DNA from: Lysobacterales bacterium
GTDB taxonomy: Bacteria > Pseudomonadota > Gammaproteobacteria > Xanthomonadales > Rhodanobacteraceae
Direction of reading: 5' to 3'
DNA length: 64,000 nucleotides
Assembly: GCA_016721015.1 (NCBI GenBank)
Contig: JADKJL010000011.1
Coordinates: 333,890-397,889, forward strand
The notes beneath the pieces are model-generated. The model was not told where the DNA came from, searched no databases, and saw only the letters and a program-made list of their open reading frames with translations. This document shows, piece after piece, positions 35,574 through 43,701 of this stretch (position 1 is the stretch's first letter; every line of letters begins with the position of its first letter). The translations under genes and the position numbers were made by a program.

Positions 35574-36439
35574 TGTCGACGAATGCGAATTTCTGCCTTC
35601 ATGACGAACCTGCCGTGCTCGCCACCATGCACGGCAAGGAGCGAGTCATCGCTCCACTGTTGAAACGCATGCTCGGTCTGCAGGTTAGCGTACCGATCGA
35701 CTTCGATACGGATCGCTTTGGCAGCTTCAGTCGGCAAGTGGCGCGCACCGTTTCGGCCATTGATGCGGCCAGGGCCAAGATCGCCGCCGCGTTCGAGCGT
35801 TCACCGGCAGTGCGGATCGGCCTGGCCAGCGAAGGCAGTTTCGGGCCGCATCCGAGTGTGCCTTTCGTCGTCTTCGGCAGCGAGATCGTGCTGCTCATCG
35901 ATCGTGAAAGCGGGCTCGAACTGGTCGGCTACCATTGCGCTCCGGCAACGCACTATTCCCGGCAGATCGTGAGTGAGCTTTCGGCGGCCAAGGCATTCGC
36001 TCGACGCATTGATTTTCCGCGTCACGGAGTGATTGTGATGGGCGTCGTTGGTGCTGAGCCCAACCCGTTTTCAATGTTGTTCAAGAACATCACCACGGAG
36101 TCGCAATTCGAACAGGCTGTCACGCGCACCATTGAACGCGATGGGTGTGCATCGGTAGAGACGGATATGCGTGCGCATCGAAATCAGACGCGAATGCGAG
36201 CGATCAAGCGCGCGACAATCCATTTGATTCGTGCCTGGCAGGCGCGTTGCCCATCCTGCGATCGCCCGGGATTTGTCGTCAGTGACCGACTGTCGGGTTT
36301 GCCTTGTGCTTGGTGTGACGAGCCGACCGAGGAAACCCGCGCCACGCTGTCGCGTTGCAAGGGCTGTGATCACGTATTCGAAAATCCGGTCAGGTTGGCA
36401 CGAGCGGAACCGGGTCATTGTCGCCACTGCAATCCATAG
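35573..36439 (+). CDS. zinc-ribbon protein translationally coupled to dabA (DUF6671-like)
   Basis: A 288-residue protein of unknown function, which resembles what I know as DUF6671. The N-terminal part (about 10-215) is a globular alpha/beta domain with TMHGKERVIAPLLKR, GLASEGSFGPHP and RIDFPRHGVIVMG. The C-terminus (about 220-288) has two CxxC pairs forming likely zinc ribbons: CPSCDRPGF paired with CAWC, and CKGCDHVFENP paired with CRHC. The ATG at 35573 shares its A with the dabA stop. The longer frame upstream is a dabA shadow. Coupling implies a role in DAB assembly, zinc loading or control, but this is inference. Confidence 0.75.
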   Translation: MSTNANFCLHDEPAVLATMHGKERVIAPLLKRMLGLQVSVPIDFDTDRFGSFSRQVARTVSAIDAARAKIAAAFERSPAVRIGLASEGSFGPHPSVPFVVFGSEIVLLIDRESGLELVGYHCAPATHYSRQIVSELSAAKAFARRIDFPRHGVIVMGVVGAEPNPFSMLFKNITTESQFEQAVTRTIERDGCASVETDMRAHRNQTRMRAIKRATIHLIRAWQARCPSCDRPGFVVSDRLSGLPCAWCDEPTEETRATLSRCKGCDHVFENPVRLARAEPGHCRHCNP

Positions 36440-36484
36440 TGGATCCGCGAGCCCGGAGTCAGTCGCGCGACGAGCGCTCAACCT

Positions 36485-37444
36485 CTAGCTTGTCTTGTAT
36501 TCTCCATACCGGCGCAGGCGCTGGTAACGCTGTTCAAGCAGGCTCGAAACATCCAGCGCGTCGAGTGTTTCCAGCTGGTTGAGCAGAATCGCCTTGAGCC
36601 GCACCGCGATCGCATGCGGGTTGCGGTGGGCGCCACCGAGCGGCTCGCGAATGACCTTGTCGACCAGCCCGAGTTCGAGCAGGCGGTTGGCGGTGATGCC
36701 GAGTTCGGCGGCGGCATCCTTGGCCTTTTCGGCGGTCTTCCAGAGAATCGATGCGCAACCTTCCGGCGAGATCACCGAATAGGTCGAGTACTGCAGCATG
36801 TTGATTCGATCGCCGACACCGATCGCGAGCGCACCGCCCGAGCCGCCTTCGCCGATCACGGTGCACAGGATCGGTACCTTGAGTTCCGCCATCTCGATCA
36901 GGTTGCGTGCGATCGCCTCGGATTGGCCGCGTTCTTCAGCGCCGACGCCCGGATAGGCGCCTGGGGTGTCGATGAAGGTCAGCAGCGGCAGTTTGAAGCG
37001 TTCGGCCAGTTTCATCAGACGCAGGGCCTTTCGATAGCCTTCCGGACGCGGCATGCCGAAATTGCGGCGGATCTTGGTCTTGGTGTCGCGACCCTTCTGG
37101 TGGCCGATGATGACCACGCCGCGACCATTGATGCGACCGAGGCCGCCGACGATGGCGGCATCTTCGGCGTAGGCGCGGTCACCGGCCAGCTCGTGGAATT
37201 CCTCGCAGATGACCTTGACGTAGTCGAGCGTGAACGGCCGCGCCGGATGGCGTGCGAGTTGGGCGACCTGCCACGGCGTCAGATTGCGAAAGATCTCCGC
37301 CGTGCGTGTCTTCAGCTTGTCCTGCAGCTTGCCGATCTCGTCCTCGATATTGAATGCCTGTCCATGGCTGGCATGACGCAGCTCCTGGATCTTGGCTTCG
37401 AGTTCGCCAATCGGTGCTTCAAATTCGAGGAAGTTCGGGTTCAT
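36485..37444 (-). CDS. accA: acetyl-CoA carboxylase carboxyltransferase subunit alpha
   Basis: AccA with AccD transfers CO2 from biotin to acetyl-CoA, the first committed step of fatty acid synthesis. The 319-residue product has the AccA start (NFLEFEAPIGELEAKIQELR), PRPEGYRKALRLMKLAERF near 143, FIDTPGAYPGVGAEERGQSE near 165-184, and GEGGSGGALAIGVGD near 206, which forms the oxyanion-type acyl-CoA site. It follows dnaE by 73 bp on the same strand, the usual gammaproteobacterial order, and is convergent with the dab operon. Confidence 0.97.
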   Translation of the reverse strand: MNPNFLEFEAPIGELEAKIQELRHASHGQAFNIEDEIGKLQDKLKTRTAEIFRNLTPWQVAQLARHPARPFTLDYVKVICEEFHELAGDRAYAEDAAIVGGLGRINGRGVVIIGHQKGRDTKTKIRRNFGMPRPEGYRKALRLMKLAERFKLPLLTFIDTPGAYPGVGAEERGQSEAIARNLIEMAELKVPILCTVIGEGGSGGALAIGVGDRINMLQYSTYSVISPEGCASILWKTAEKAKDAAAELGITANRLLELGLVDKVIREPLGGAHRNPHAIAVRLKAILLNQLETLDALDVSSLLEQRYQRLRRYGEYKTS

Positions 37445-37517
37445 TCAACGGTGTTTGCATCAGAAGAGCGGGAGTATAGCCGCACACGCTTATGCATTGC
37501 GCAGCCGTGGCCGGCCA

Positions 37518-40500
37518 TCAGTGGCCGTAGATGAATTCGGTTTCGATGACGCCGTCCAGACTGGCCAGGGCCTGGGCCAGGGCCGGGCTGGCGCGAACCT
37601 TCCATTCCGGCCCGAGTTCGACTTCTCCGCGTCCACTCTGGTTGCTGAACGCAATGCGCACCGTGGTGCCGCCGCCACGGCAGGTTTCGAGGACAGCGTA
37701 GAGGCGTGAGGCGAAATCGTCACCGATGCCGTTGACGCGCAGGCGCAGGACGCGCGCGCGCGACTCGCAAGCCGATTCGATCGTGCTGACCCGCTGCGTT
37801 CGCAACTGGTAATTGCCCGAGAAATCATCGATCGACAGTGAGCCCTCGAAGACGAGGATGGCATCGCGGCTCAACAACGGAGCGAACTCGCTCCAGGCCT
37901 CGCGGTAAAGCACCGCCTCGAAGCGCCCGGAGTGATCCTCAACCTGGACAAAGGCCCGCGATTCGCCCTGCTTGCGCAAGCCGAGCACCGAACCGGCCAG
38001 GGTGAAGGACTGGCCGCCGCCGGCGAATCGGCTGCGACCCTCCTGCGGCTTGTGGTGCTTTTCAAGCTCGCCGATCGGGCAAGTCACGATGCGTGCAAAC
38101 AGGTCACGCCAGGCATCGGTCGGATGCCCGGAAAGATAATGGCCGAGCGTATCGCGCTCGCCGGCCAGGCGGCGCGCTGCCGGCCAATCCGCGACTTCGA
38201 CCAGTTCGATGGAAACCGCCGCCGGACTGGCCGCACCGAACATGTCGTTTTGTCCGGCCAGCGCATTGCGTGCCTGCTGTTCGGCGGCGCGCATCGCTTC
38301 GGGAAGTTGTGCGATCAGACTCGCCCGATTGCCGGCCAGCGCATCCATCGAGCCGGACAGGATCAAGGCTTCGAGCGTGCGCTTGTTGATTTTGTGTGCA
38401 TCGACGCGCACGCAAAAATCACCGAGATCCTTGAACCTGCCGCCGCTTTCACGCGCCAGCACGACATTCTCGATGGCGCCTTCGCCGACACCCTTGACCG
38501 CGCCGAGGCCGTAACGGATGGTCTTCGACGCGGTGCGCGCCGAGTCGGCATCCATGGCGTGGAACTTGTAGCCCGAGGCGTTGATGTCGGGCGGCAACAC
38601 ATCCAGACCGAGCGCCCGCGCCTCGCCGAGCAGGTTGACCACCTTGTCCGTGTTGTCCATGTCGGCCGAGAGCACGGCGGCCATGAACTCGGCCGGATAG
38701 TGGGTCTTCAGCCAGGCCGTCTGATACGAAACCAGGGCATAGGCCGCCGCATGCGATTTGTTGAAACCGTAGCCGGCGAATTTCTCCATGGTGTCGAACA
38801 CGGCATCGGCCTTGTGTTCGTTGACGCCGTTCTTCGCTGCACCTTCGCGGAAGATCGCGCGGTGCCTGGCCATTTCCTCGACATTTTTCTTGCCCATCGC
38901 CCTGCGCAGCAGGTCGGCGCCGCCCAGCGAGTAGCCGCCGACGATCTGGGCCATCTGCATGACCTGTTCCTGATAGACCATGATGCCGTAGGTCTCGCGC
39001 AGAACCGGCTCGACGCGCTGGTCCGGATATTCGATCGCCTCGGTGCCGTGCTTGCGCTTGCAGTAGCTCGGGATCAGGTCCATCGGCCCGGGCCGGTACA
39101 ACGCGCCGAGCGCGATCAGGTCCTCGAAGCGATCAGGCTTCGCGTCCTTGAGCATGCCCTGCATGCCGCGCGATTCAAACTGGAACACGGCGATCGTCTG
39201 CGCGCGCTTGAACAAGGTGTACACCGCAACGTCATCAAGCGGCAACTGGCTGATGTCGAGTGCAATCTCGCCGGTTTTCGCACGCCGCACATTGATGGCC
39301 TTGACCGCCCAGTCGATGATCGTCAGCGTGCGCAGGCCAAGGAAGTCGAACTTGACAAGGCCGACTTTTTCCACATCGTCCTTGTCGAACTGGGTAACCA
39401 CGCCGCCGCCACCGGCTTCACTGTAGAGCGGCGCGTAATCGGTCAACGGCCCCGGCGCGATGACCACGCCACCCGCATGCTTGCCGGCATTGCGGGTCAG
39501 ATCCTCAAGCTTGAGGGCAAGATCGACCAGTTCGCGCACGGCGTCATCGTTCGCGTACTCGCTGCAGAACTCGGCAACGACACGATCGGGTTCCTTCCTG
39601 GATTTCTCGCTGCGCCCGAGCGCATCCTCGAGACTCATGTCGAGCGGCCGCATCGGAATGAGTTTGGCGATCCGGTCGACCTGGCCGTACGGCATGCCGA
39701 GCACGCGGCCGCTGTCGCGCAGCACGGCCTTGGCCGCCATCGTGCCGAAGGTGATGATCTGGCTGACGTGGTCGCGACCGTATTTGGCGGCGACGTAATC
39801 AATCACCTGATCACGCTTGTCCATGCAGAAATCGATGTCGAAATCGGGCATCGACACGCGTTCGGGATTGAGGAAGCGCTCGAACAGCAGGCCGTAGCGC
39901 AGCGGATCGATGTCGGTGATGCCGAGTGCCCAGGCGACCACCGATCCGGCACCCGAACCACGACCCGGGCCGACCGGGATATCGTGATCCTTGGCCCAGT
40001 TGATGAAGTCGGCAACGATCAGGAAGTAGCCCGGAAATCCCATCGCCACAATGACGTCGACTTCGGTCTCGAGTCGGCTTTCATAGTCCTGCGCACGGAA
40101 ACCCGCGGCTGGCGATTGCCTGGCCAGTCTCGCGGCGAGGCCCTCGCGTGATTGCGTGCGCGTCCACGAGTCCAGCGTGAAGCCTTCCGGGATCGGGAAT
40201 TCGGGCAGGTAATAGGTGCCGAAACTGAGTTCGAGATTGCAGCGCTGGGCCAGTTCGACCGTGTTCTCGATCGCCTGCGGCAGGTCGGCGAACAGCTCGA
40301 CCATCTGTGCTGGCGTCTTCAGGTACTGCTCGGCGGAGTAGTTGCGCGGCCGTTTCGGATCGGCCAGCACGCGCCCATCGTGGATGCAGACCCGTGCCTC
40401 GTGTGCCTCGAAGTCGTCGCGTTCGAGAAAGCGTACATCGTTGCTGGCGATGGCTGGCACATCGAGGGCGATGGCCATGTTCACCGCGGCAGCAATGAAG

Positions 40501-41033
40501 GTTTCCTCGTCAACACGCTGCGTGCGCACGAACTCGAAATAGTAGCGATCCGGGAAATGCCGCAACCAGTCGCCGATGCATTCGCGGGCGAGATCCTCGC
40601 GACCGCCGAGCAGCAGCTTGCCGACATCGCTTTCGCGTCCGCCGAGCACGATCAGGCCGCGATTCGCCGCGAACAGCCAATCCGCTTCGATCAGGGCGAA
40701 ATCGCCGTGGCGGCCATCCGACCAGGCGCGCGAAAGCAACCGCGAAAGATTGCGGTAGCCCTCGAGATCCTGGCAGAGCAGGGTGATCCGATGCGGTTTG
40801 GCGCGATCGGCCGGATCGGCGATCCAGACGTCACTGCCGGCGATTGGCTTGATCCCGGCTTTTTCGGCAGCGGCGTAGAACTTGACCAGGGCAAACAGGT
40901 TGACCTGGTCGGTCAGGGCAACACCCGGCATGCCGGCATCCGCGCACGCCGCAACCAGCCGATCGATCCGGATCGTCGAATCGACCAGCGAGTATTCGCT
41001 GTGGACGTGCAGGTGGACAAAATCCGCAGGCAT
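37518..41033 (-). CDS. dnaE: DNA polymerase III alpha subunit
   Basis: Replicative polymerase catalytic subunit, 1171 residues, the normal DnaE1 length. An N-terminal PHP domain starts at FVHLHVHSEYSLVDST. The polymerase active site includes GPGRGSGAGSVVAW and PDFDIDFCMDKRDQVI (catalytic Asp pair near residue 400). A tandem HhH segment, an OB fold and the tau-binding C-terminus follow. I chose the ATG at 41033 (MPADFVHLH); the open frame continues 74 codons upstream into repeat-flanking sequence with no conservation. It normally follows rnhB closely, but here 2 kb of repeats separates them, so it may need its own promoter inside or next to that DNA. Confidence 0.96.
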   Translation of the reverse strand: MPADFVHLHVHSEYSLVDSTIRIDRLVAACADAGMPGVALTDQVNLFALVKFYAAAEKAGIKPIAGSDVWIADPADRAKPHRITLLCQDLEGYRNLSRLLSRAWSDGRHGDFALIEADWLFAANRGLIVLGGRESDVGKLLLGGREDLARECIGDWLRHFPDRYYFEFVRTQRVDEETFIAAAVNMAIALDVPAIASNDVRFLERDDFEAHEARVCIHDGRVLADPKRPRNYSAEQYLKTPAQMVELFADLPQAIENTVELAQRCNLELSFGTYYLPEFPIPEGFTLDSWTRTQSREGLAARLARQSPAAGFRAQDYESRLETEVDVIVAMGFPGYFLIVADFINWAKDHDIPVGPGRGSGAGSVVAWALGITDIDPLRYGLLFERFLNPERVSMPDFDIDFCMDKRDQVIDYVAAKYGRDHVSQIITFGTMAAKAVLRDSGRVLGMPYGQVDRIAKLIPMRPLDMSLEDALGRSEKSRKEPDRVVAEFCSEYANDDAVRELVDLALKLEDLTRNAGKHAGGVVIAPGPLTDYAPLYSEAGGGGVVTQFDKDDVEKVGLVKFDFLGLRTLTIIDWAVKAINVRRAKTGEIALDISQLPLDDVAVYTLFKRAQTIAVFQFESRGMQGMLKDAKPDRFEDLIALGALYRPGPMDLIPSYCKRKHGTEAIEYPDQRVEPVLRETYGIMVYQEQVMQMAQIVGGYSLGGADLLRRAMGKKNVEEMARHRAIFREGAAKNGVNEHKADAVFDTMEKFAGYGFNKSHAAAYALVSYQTAWLKTHYPAEFMAAVLSADMDNTDKVVNLLGEARALGLDVLPPDINASGYKFHAMDADSARTASKTIRYGLGAVKGVGEGAIENVVLARESGGRFKDLGDFCVRVDAHKINKRTLEALILSGSMDALAGNRASLIAQLPEAMRAAEQQARNALAGQNDMFGAASPAAVSIELVEVADWPAARRLAGERDTLGHYLSGHPTDAWRDLFARIVTCPIGELEKHHKPQEGRSRFAGGGQSFTLAGSVLGLRKQGESRAFVQVEDHSGRFEAVLYREAWSEFAPLLSRDAILVFEGSLSIDDFSGNYQLRTQRVSTIESACESRARVLRLRVNGIGDDFASRLYAVLETCRGGGTTVRIAFSNQSGRGEVELGPEWKVRASPALAQALASLDGVIETEFIYGH

Positions 41034-41273
41034 GGCTGCAACAAACGTGAGGATCTGACAGGGTAACGGGGTCACCTTGAGGGGACAAGCTTGCGCTGCT
41101 GCGTCGAATGTGGGTGCCACTGCCGGCCTAGCGCGAGCCTCGCTTGCGAGGCAACCGAAACGCTCGTGTCCCAGCAATCCAATACCTGCGCAAATCAGGC
41201 GCCACTTCTGCTTGCCCTGGGATGGCAGCCGTCTCGCTTCCCATCCTTGCGTCACGACGCGGTGGTATTTTTT

Positions 41274-41853
41274 GTGGGAGCGACTTCAGTCGCGATGCTG
41301 GATTTTCGTGGGAGCGACTTCAGTCGCGATGCTGGATTTTTCGTGGGAGCGACTTCAGTCGCCCCGAAAAGGGACTCCCTTCGGTCGCGATGCTTGGGTA
41401 TTTACGCTCCTTCGTCGCGCGGCATCCCTGCCGGTTTTCACTCGCTTCTCATCTGGGCGTCACGACGCGGTGGTATTTTTTGTGGGAGCGACTTCAGTCG
41501 CGATGCTGGATTTTTCGTGGGAGCGACTTCAGTCGCGATGCTATTTGCGCCGCTTTGAGGCGCGGCATCCCTGCCGGTTTTCACTCGCTTCCCATCTGGG
41601 CGTCACGACGCGGTGGCATTTTTTGTGGGAGCGACTTCAGTCGCGATGCTGGATTTTTCGTGGGAGCGACTTCAGTCGCGATGCTGGATTTTTCGTGGGA
41701 GCGACTTCAGTCGCGATGCTATTTGCGCCGCTTTGAGGCGCGGCATCCCTGCCGGTTTTCGCTCGCTTCCCATCTGGGCGTCACGACGCGGTGGCATTTT
41801 TTGTGGGAGCGACTTCAGTCGCCCCGAAAAGGGACTCCCTTCGGTCGCGATGC
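41274..41853 (+). repeat. array of nine REP-like palindromes within higher-order duplications
   Basis: A 25-bp unit beginning GTGGGAGCGACTTCAGTCGC and ending GATGC starts at 41274, 41308, 41343, 41482, 41517, 41625, 41660, 41695 and 41803. The third and ninth are extended by CCCCGAAAAGGGACTCCCTT. Copies within a cluster are spaced 34-35 bp apart. Clusters sit in longer direct repeats that include GGCATCCCTGCCGG and TCTGGGCGTCACGACGCGGT. The core is an imperfect palindrome. Long open frames here are artefacts of the repeats. No REP-associated transposase gene is present in the window. Confidence 0.9.
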
Positions 41854-41876
41854 TTGGGTATTTACGCTCCTTCGTC

Positions 41877-41945
41877 GCGCGGCATCCATGCCGGGTTTTC
41901 ACTCGCCTCCCGGCGAGCGAGTCACTTTTCTTTGCTTGCTCAAAG
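41877..41945 (+). repeat. left arm of a 65-bp inverted repeat
   Basis: Sequence including TTTTCACTCGCCTCCCGGCG and AGCGAGTCACTTTTCTTTGC is matched in inverse orientation, with few mismatches, at 42838-42902. The arms enclose about 0.9 kb containing the hexanucleotide microsatellite. The adjoining AAAGAAAAGTAACCAAAAG stretch resembles intergenic repeats seen in other xanthomonads. Confidence 0.75.
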
Positions 41946-42150
41946 AAAAGTAACCAAAAGAAAGAGCACCCCGCGATCGCGCCCTACGCACAGTCCCTGT
42001 GCTTCGGGTGCGCGAGGCTGCTGCGGGGTTCGCCGACAGTCCATCCGTGGACTGGCGTCGAACTGGCCCACATCCTGTGGGCCATCCTTCGGACATTCCC
42101 TGCGCAGCCTCGCCGCGATCGAGGGGGCCCATTGAGCGCGCATCGTGCGC

Positions 42151-42330
42151 GCCAAAGCCAAACCCAAAGCCAAAGCCAAAGCCAAAGCCAAAGCCAAAGC
42201 CAAAGCCAAAGCCAAAGCCAAAGCCAAAGCCAAAGCCAAAGCCAAAGCCAAAGCCAAAGCCAAAGCCAAAGCCAAAGCCAAAGCCAAAGCCAAAGCCAAA
42301 GCCAAAGCCAAAGCCAAAGCCAAAGCCAAA
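42151..42330 (+). repeat. GCCAAA microsatellite, 30 units
   Basis: Exactly 180 bp of GCCAAA units, counted as 30 copies, with one variant (CCCAAA, third unit). All frames are open: the repeat reads Ala-Lys, Pro-Lys or Gln-Ser forward, and Leu-Ala, Leu-Trp or Phe-Gly in reverse. No frame has a convincing start, ribosome site or flanking domain, so I treat it as non-coding. Such tracts are prone to slippage, and the unit number may vary between isolates or assemblies. Confidence 0.95.
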
Positions 42331-42442
42331 GCGCCCCCATCCGCCCTGTCGGGCACCTTCCCCCGCTGCGCGGGAGAAGGAAAGAGGGGCCGAGATGCCA
42401 GGAGTTGCGTAAATCTGCTTCGTCTTGGCTGCGCACGCGAGG

Positions 42443-42722
42443 GCATGGATGCCCGAGGTACGACCCCATGGATGGGGGAGTTAGAACGGCGTCTGGAACG
42501 GCCGTCGAGAGCAACGCAGGGAGCAGTTGCCGAATGCGCAGTGGACGGGCCCCCTATGCTGCGGCAACGTGGCGTAGGCGACTGCATGGATGCCCGAGGT
42601 ACGACCCCATGGATGGGGGAGGTACGACTCCAAGGATGGAGGAGGTAGAACCGCGTCAGGAACAGCGGTCGAGAACGGCGTCTGGAACGGCCGTCGAGAG
42701 CAACGCAGGAGCAGTTGCCGGA
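42443..42722 (+). repeat. interleaved long direct repeats
   Basis: A 38-bp block (GCATGGATGCCCGAGGTACG onwards, through CATGGATGGGGGAG) occurs at 42443 and 42583. A 37-bp block (GAACGGCGTCTGGAACGGCC onwards, through GCAACGCAGG) occurs at 42484 and 42673. The tail GAGCAACGCAGGAGCAGTTG also occurs near 27010. The segment lies between the arms of the inverted repeat and has no plausible gene. Confidence 0.8.
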
Positions 42723-42837
42723 TGCCCGGAGACCGCTGTATCGGGGTGGCCTTTCTCTTGATTACTTTCTTGACTCCGGGCATCCTGCCCTCCGCCCTTC
42801 GGGCCAGCTACGCTGTTCGCGCCGCTCCTGCGGCGCA

Positions 42838-42902
42838 GTGGCCAAGCAAAGAGAAGTGACTCGCTCGCCGGGAGGCGAGTGAAAAAGGCAGGGATGCCGC
42901 GC
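42838..42902 (-). repeat. right arm of the 65-bp inverted repeat
   Basis: Inverse counterpart of 41877-41945: AGCAAAGAGAAGTGACTCGC followed by CGCCGGGAGGCGAGTGAAAA. The remaining sequence to 43086 holds another short palindrome (CGCCTCCCGCCTGCGCAGG near 42948) but no gene that I can support. Confidence 0.75.
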
Positions 42903-43086
42903 TCCGCAGGAGCGTGCATCAACCAGCCATTCGGCTGTTGTGAAGCGCCTCCCGCCTGCGCAGGTATGACGAGCGACGTGAGGCGAGTGAAAACCCGGGC
43001 TGGATGCCGTACGACGAAGAAACGAAAGAGAAAAAGCGAAGCTGAATCCGCCAAACGCTTGGAATTGCGAAAACCTGTCGGCCGAA

Positions 43087-43701
43087 TCAACCTTGCAACA
43101 GGCAGGCGCGCACCGGTGCGAAGCTGCGCCGATGCTGCGGACACGGTCCGAGCCGCTGCAATGATTCGACATGTGAAGCAGTCGGATAACCCTTGTGCCG
43201 GGCAAAACCGTATCCAGGATGGATCACATCCAGCGCGCACATGATGCGGTCGCGTTCGGTCTTGGCGAGGATCGAGGCGGCACTGATCGCGGCCTCGGTC
43301 GCGTCGCCGCGGACGATGGCTTGCCCACGGCACGGGAGATCCTTCGGCACACGGTTGCCATCGATCAGCGCAAGAAGCGGAAGAATCGAAAGCGCTGACA
43401 CAGCGCGCGACATGCCGGCCATGGTGGCGCCGAGAATGTTCAGTTGATCGATCTCTTCGGCTTCGACGATGCAGATTGCGAATGCGAGCACATGGCTGCG
43501 GATTTCGAGAGCCAGTTGCTCGCGCCTCGCCGCGCTCAAGACCTTCGAGTCGGCCAGGCCGCGGATCGGCCGGGCAGGGTCCAGAATCACCGCGGCAACC
43601 ACGACCGGCCCGGCCAGTGGTCCGCGTCCCGCTTCGTCGACACCCGCGACCCATTCGCCGTCGCGGCACCCGATGCCATCGTCAAACAGGTCAGTCCTCA
43701 T
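43087..43701 (-). CDS. rnhB: ribonuclease HII
   Basis: RNase HII nicks 5' of ribonucleotides in DNA to start their removal. The 204-residue protein has the catalytic GVDEAGRGPLAGPVV near residue 19 (Asp and Glu), LADSKVLSAARRE near 49, and the C-terminal HPGYGFARHKGYPTASHVES. The length is typical. The ATG at 43701 (MRTDLFDDG) overlaps the 3' end of the sulfatase gene by 11 nt; another in-frame ATG lies three codons earlier. Downstream, instead of dnaE, comes the repeat mosaic. Confidence 0.94.
   Translation of the reverse strand: MRTDLFDDGIGCRDGEWVAGVDEAGRGPLAGPVVVAAVILDPARPIRGLADSKVLSAARREQLALEIRSHVLAFAICIVEAEEIDQLNILGATMAGMSRAVSALSILPLLALIDGNRVPKDLPCRGQAIVRGDATEAAISAASILAKTERDRIMCALDVIHPGYGFARHKGYPTASHVESLQRLGPCPQHRRSFAPVRACLLQG

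Noticed and set aside
37932..40151. 739-codon open frame opposite dnaE
   Set aside because: Antisense shadow of the conserved dnaE coding sequence.
41274..41853. Repeat array considered as a CRISPR
   Set aside because: The units are palindromic REPs with very short or duplicated gaps, the spacers are not unique, and no cas genes are nearby.
42145..42648. Ala-Lys-rich frame resembling a histone H1-like protein
   Set aside because: The Ala-Lys run is just the GCCAAA microsatellite; all other frames are open too, and the flanks are direct repeats.
41144..42761. Long open frames across the repeat region (for example 41144-41953 and 41613-42761)
   Set aside because: They consist of translated REP copies and microsatellite units, change character with every repeat, and have no ribosome site or recognisable domain.
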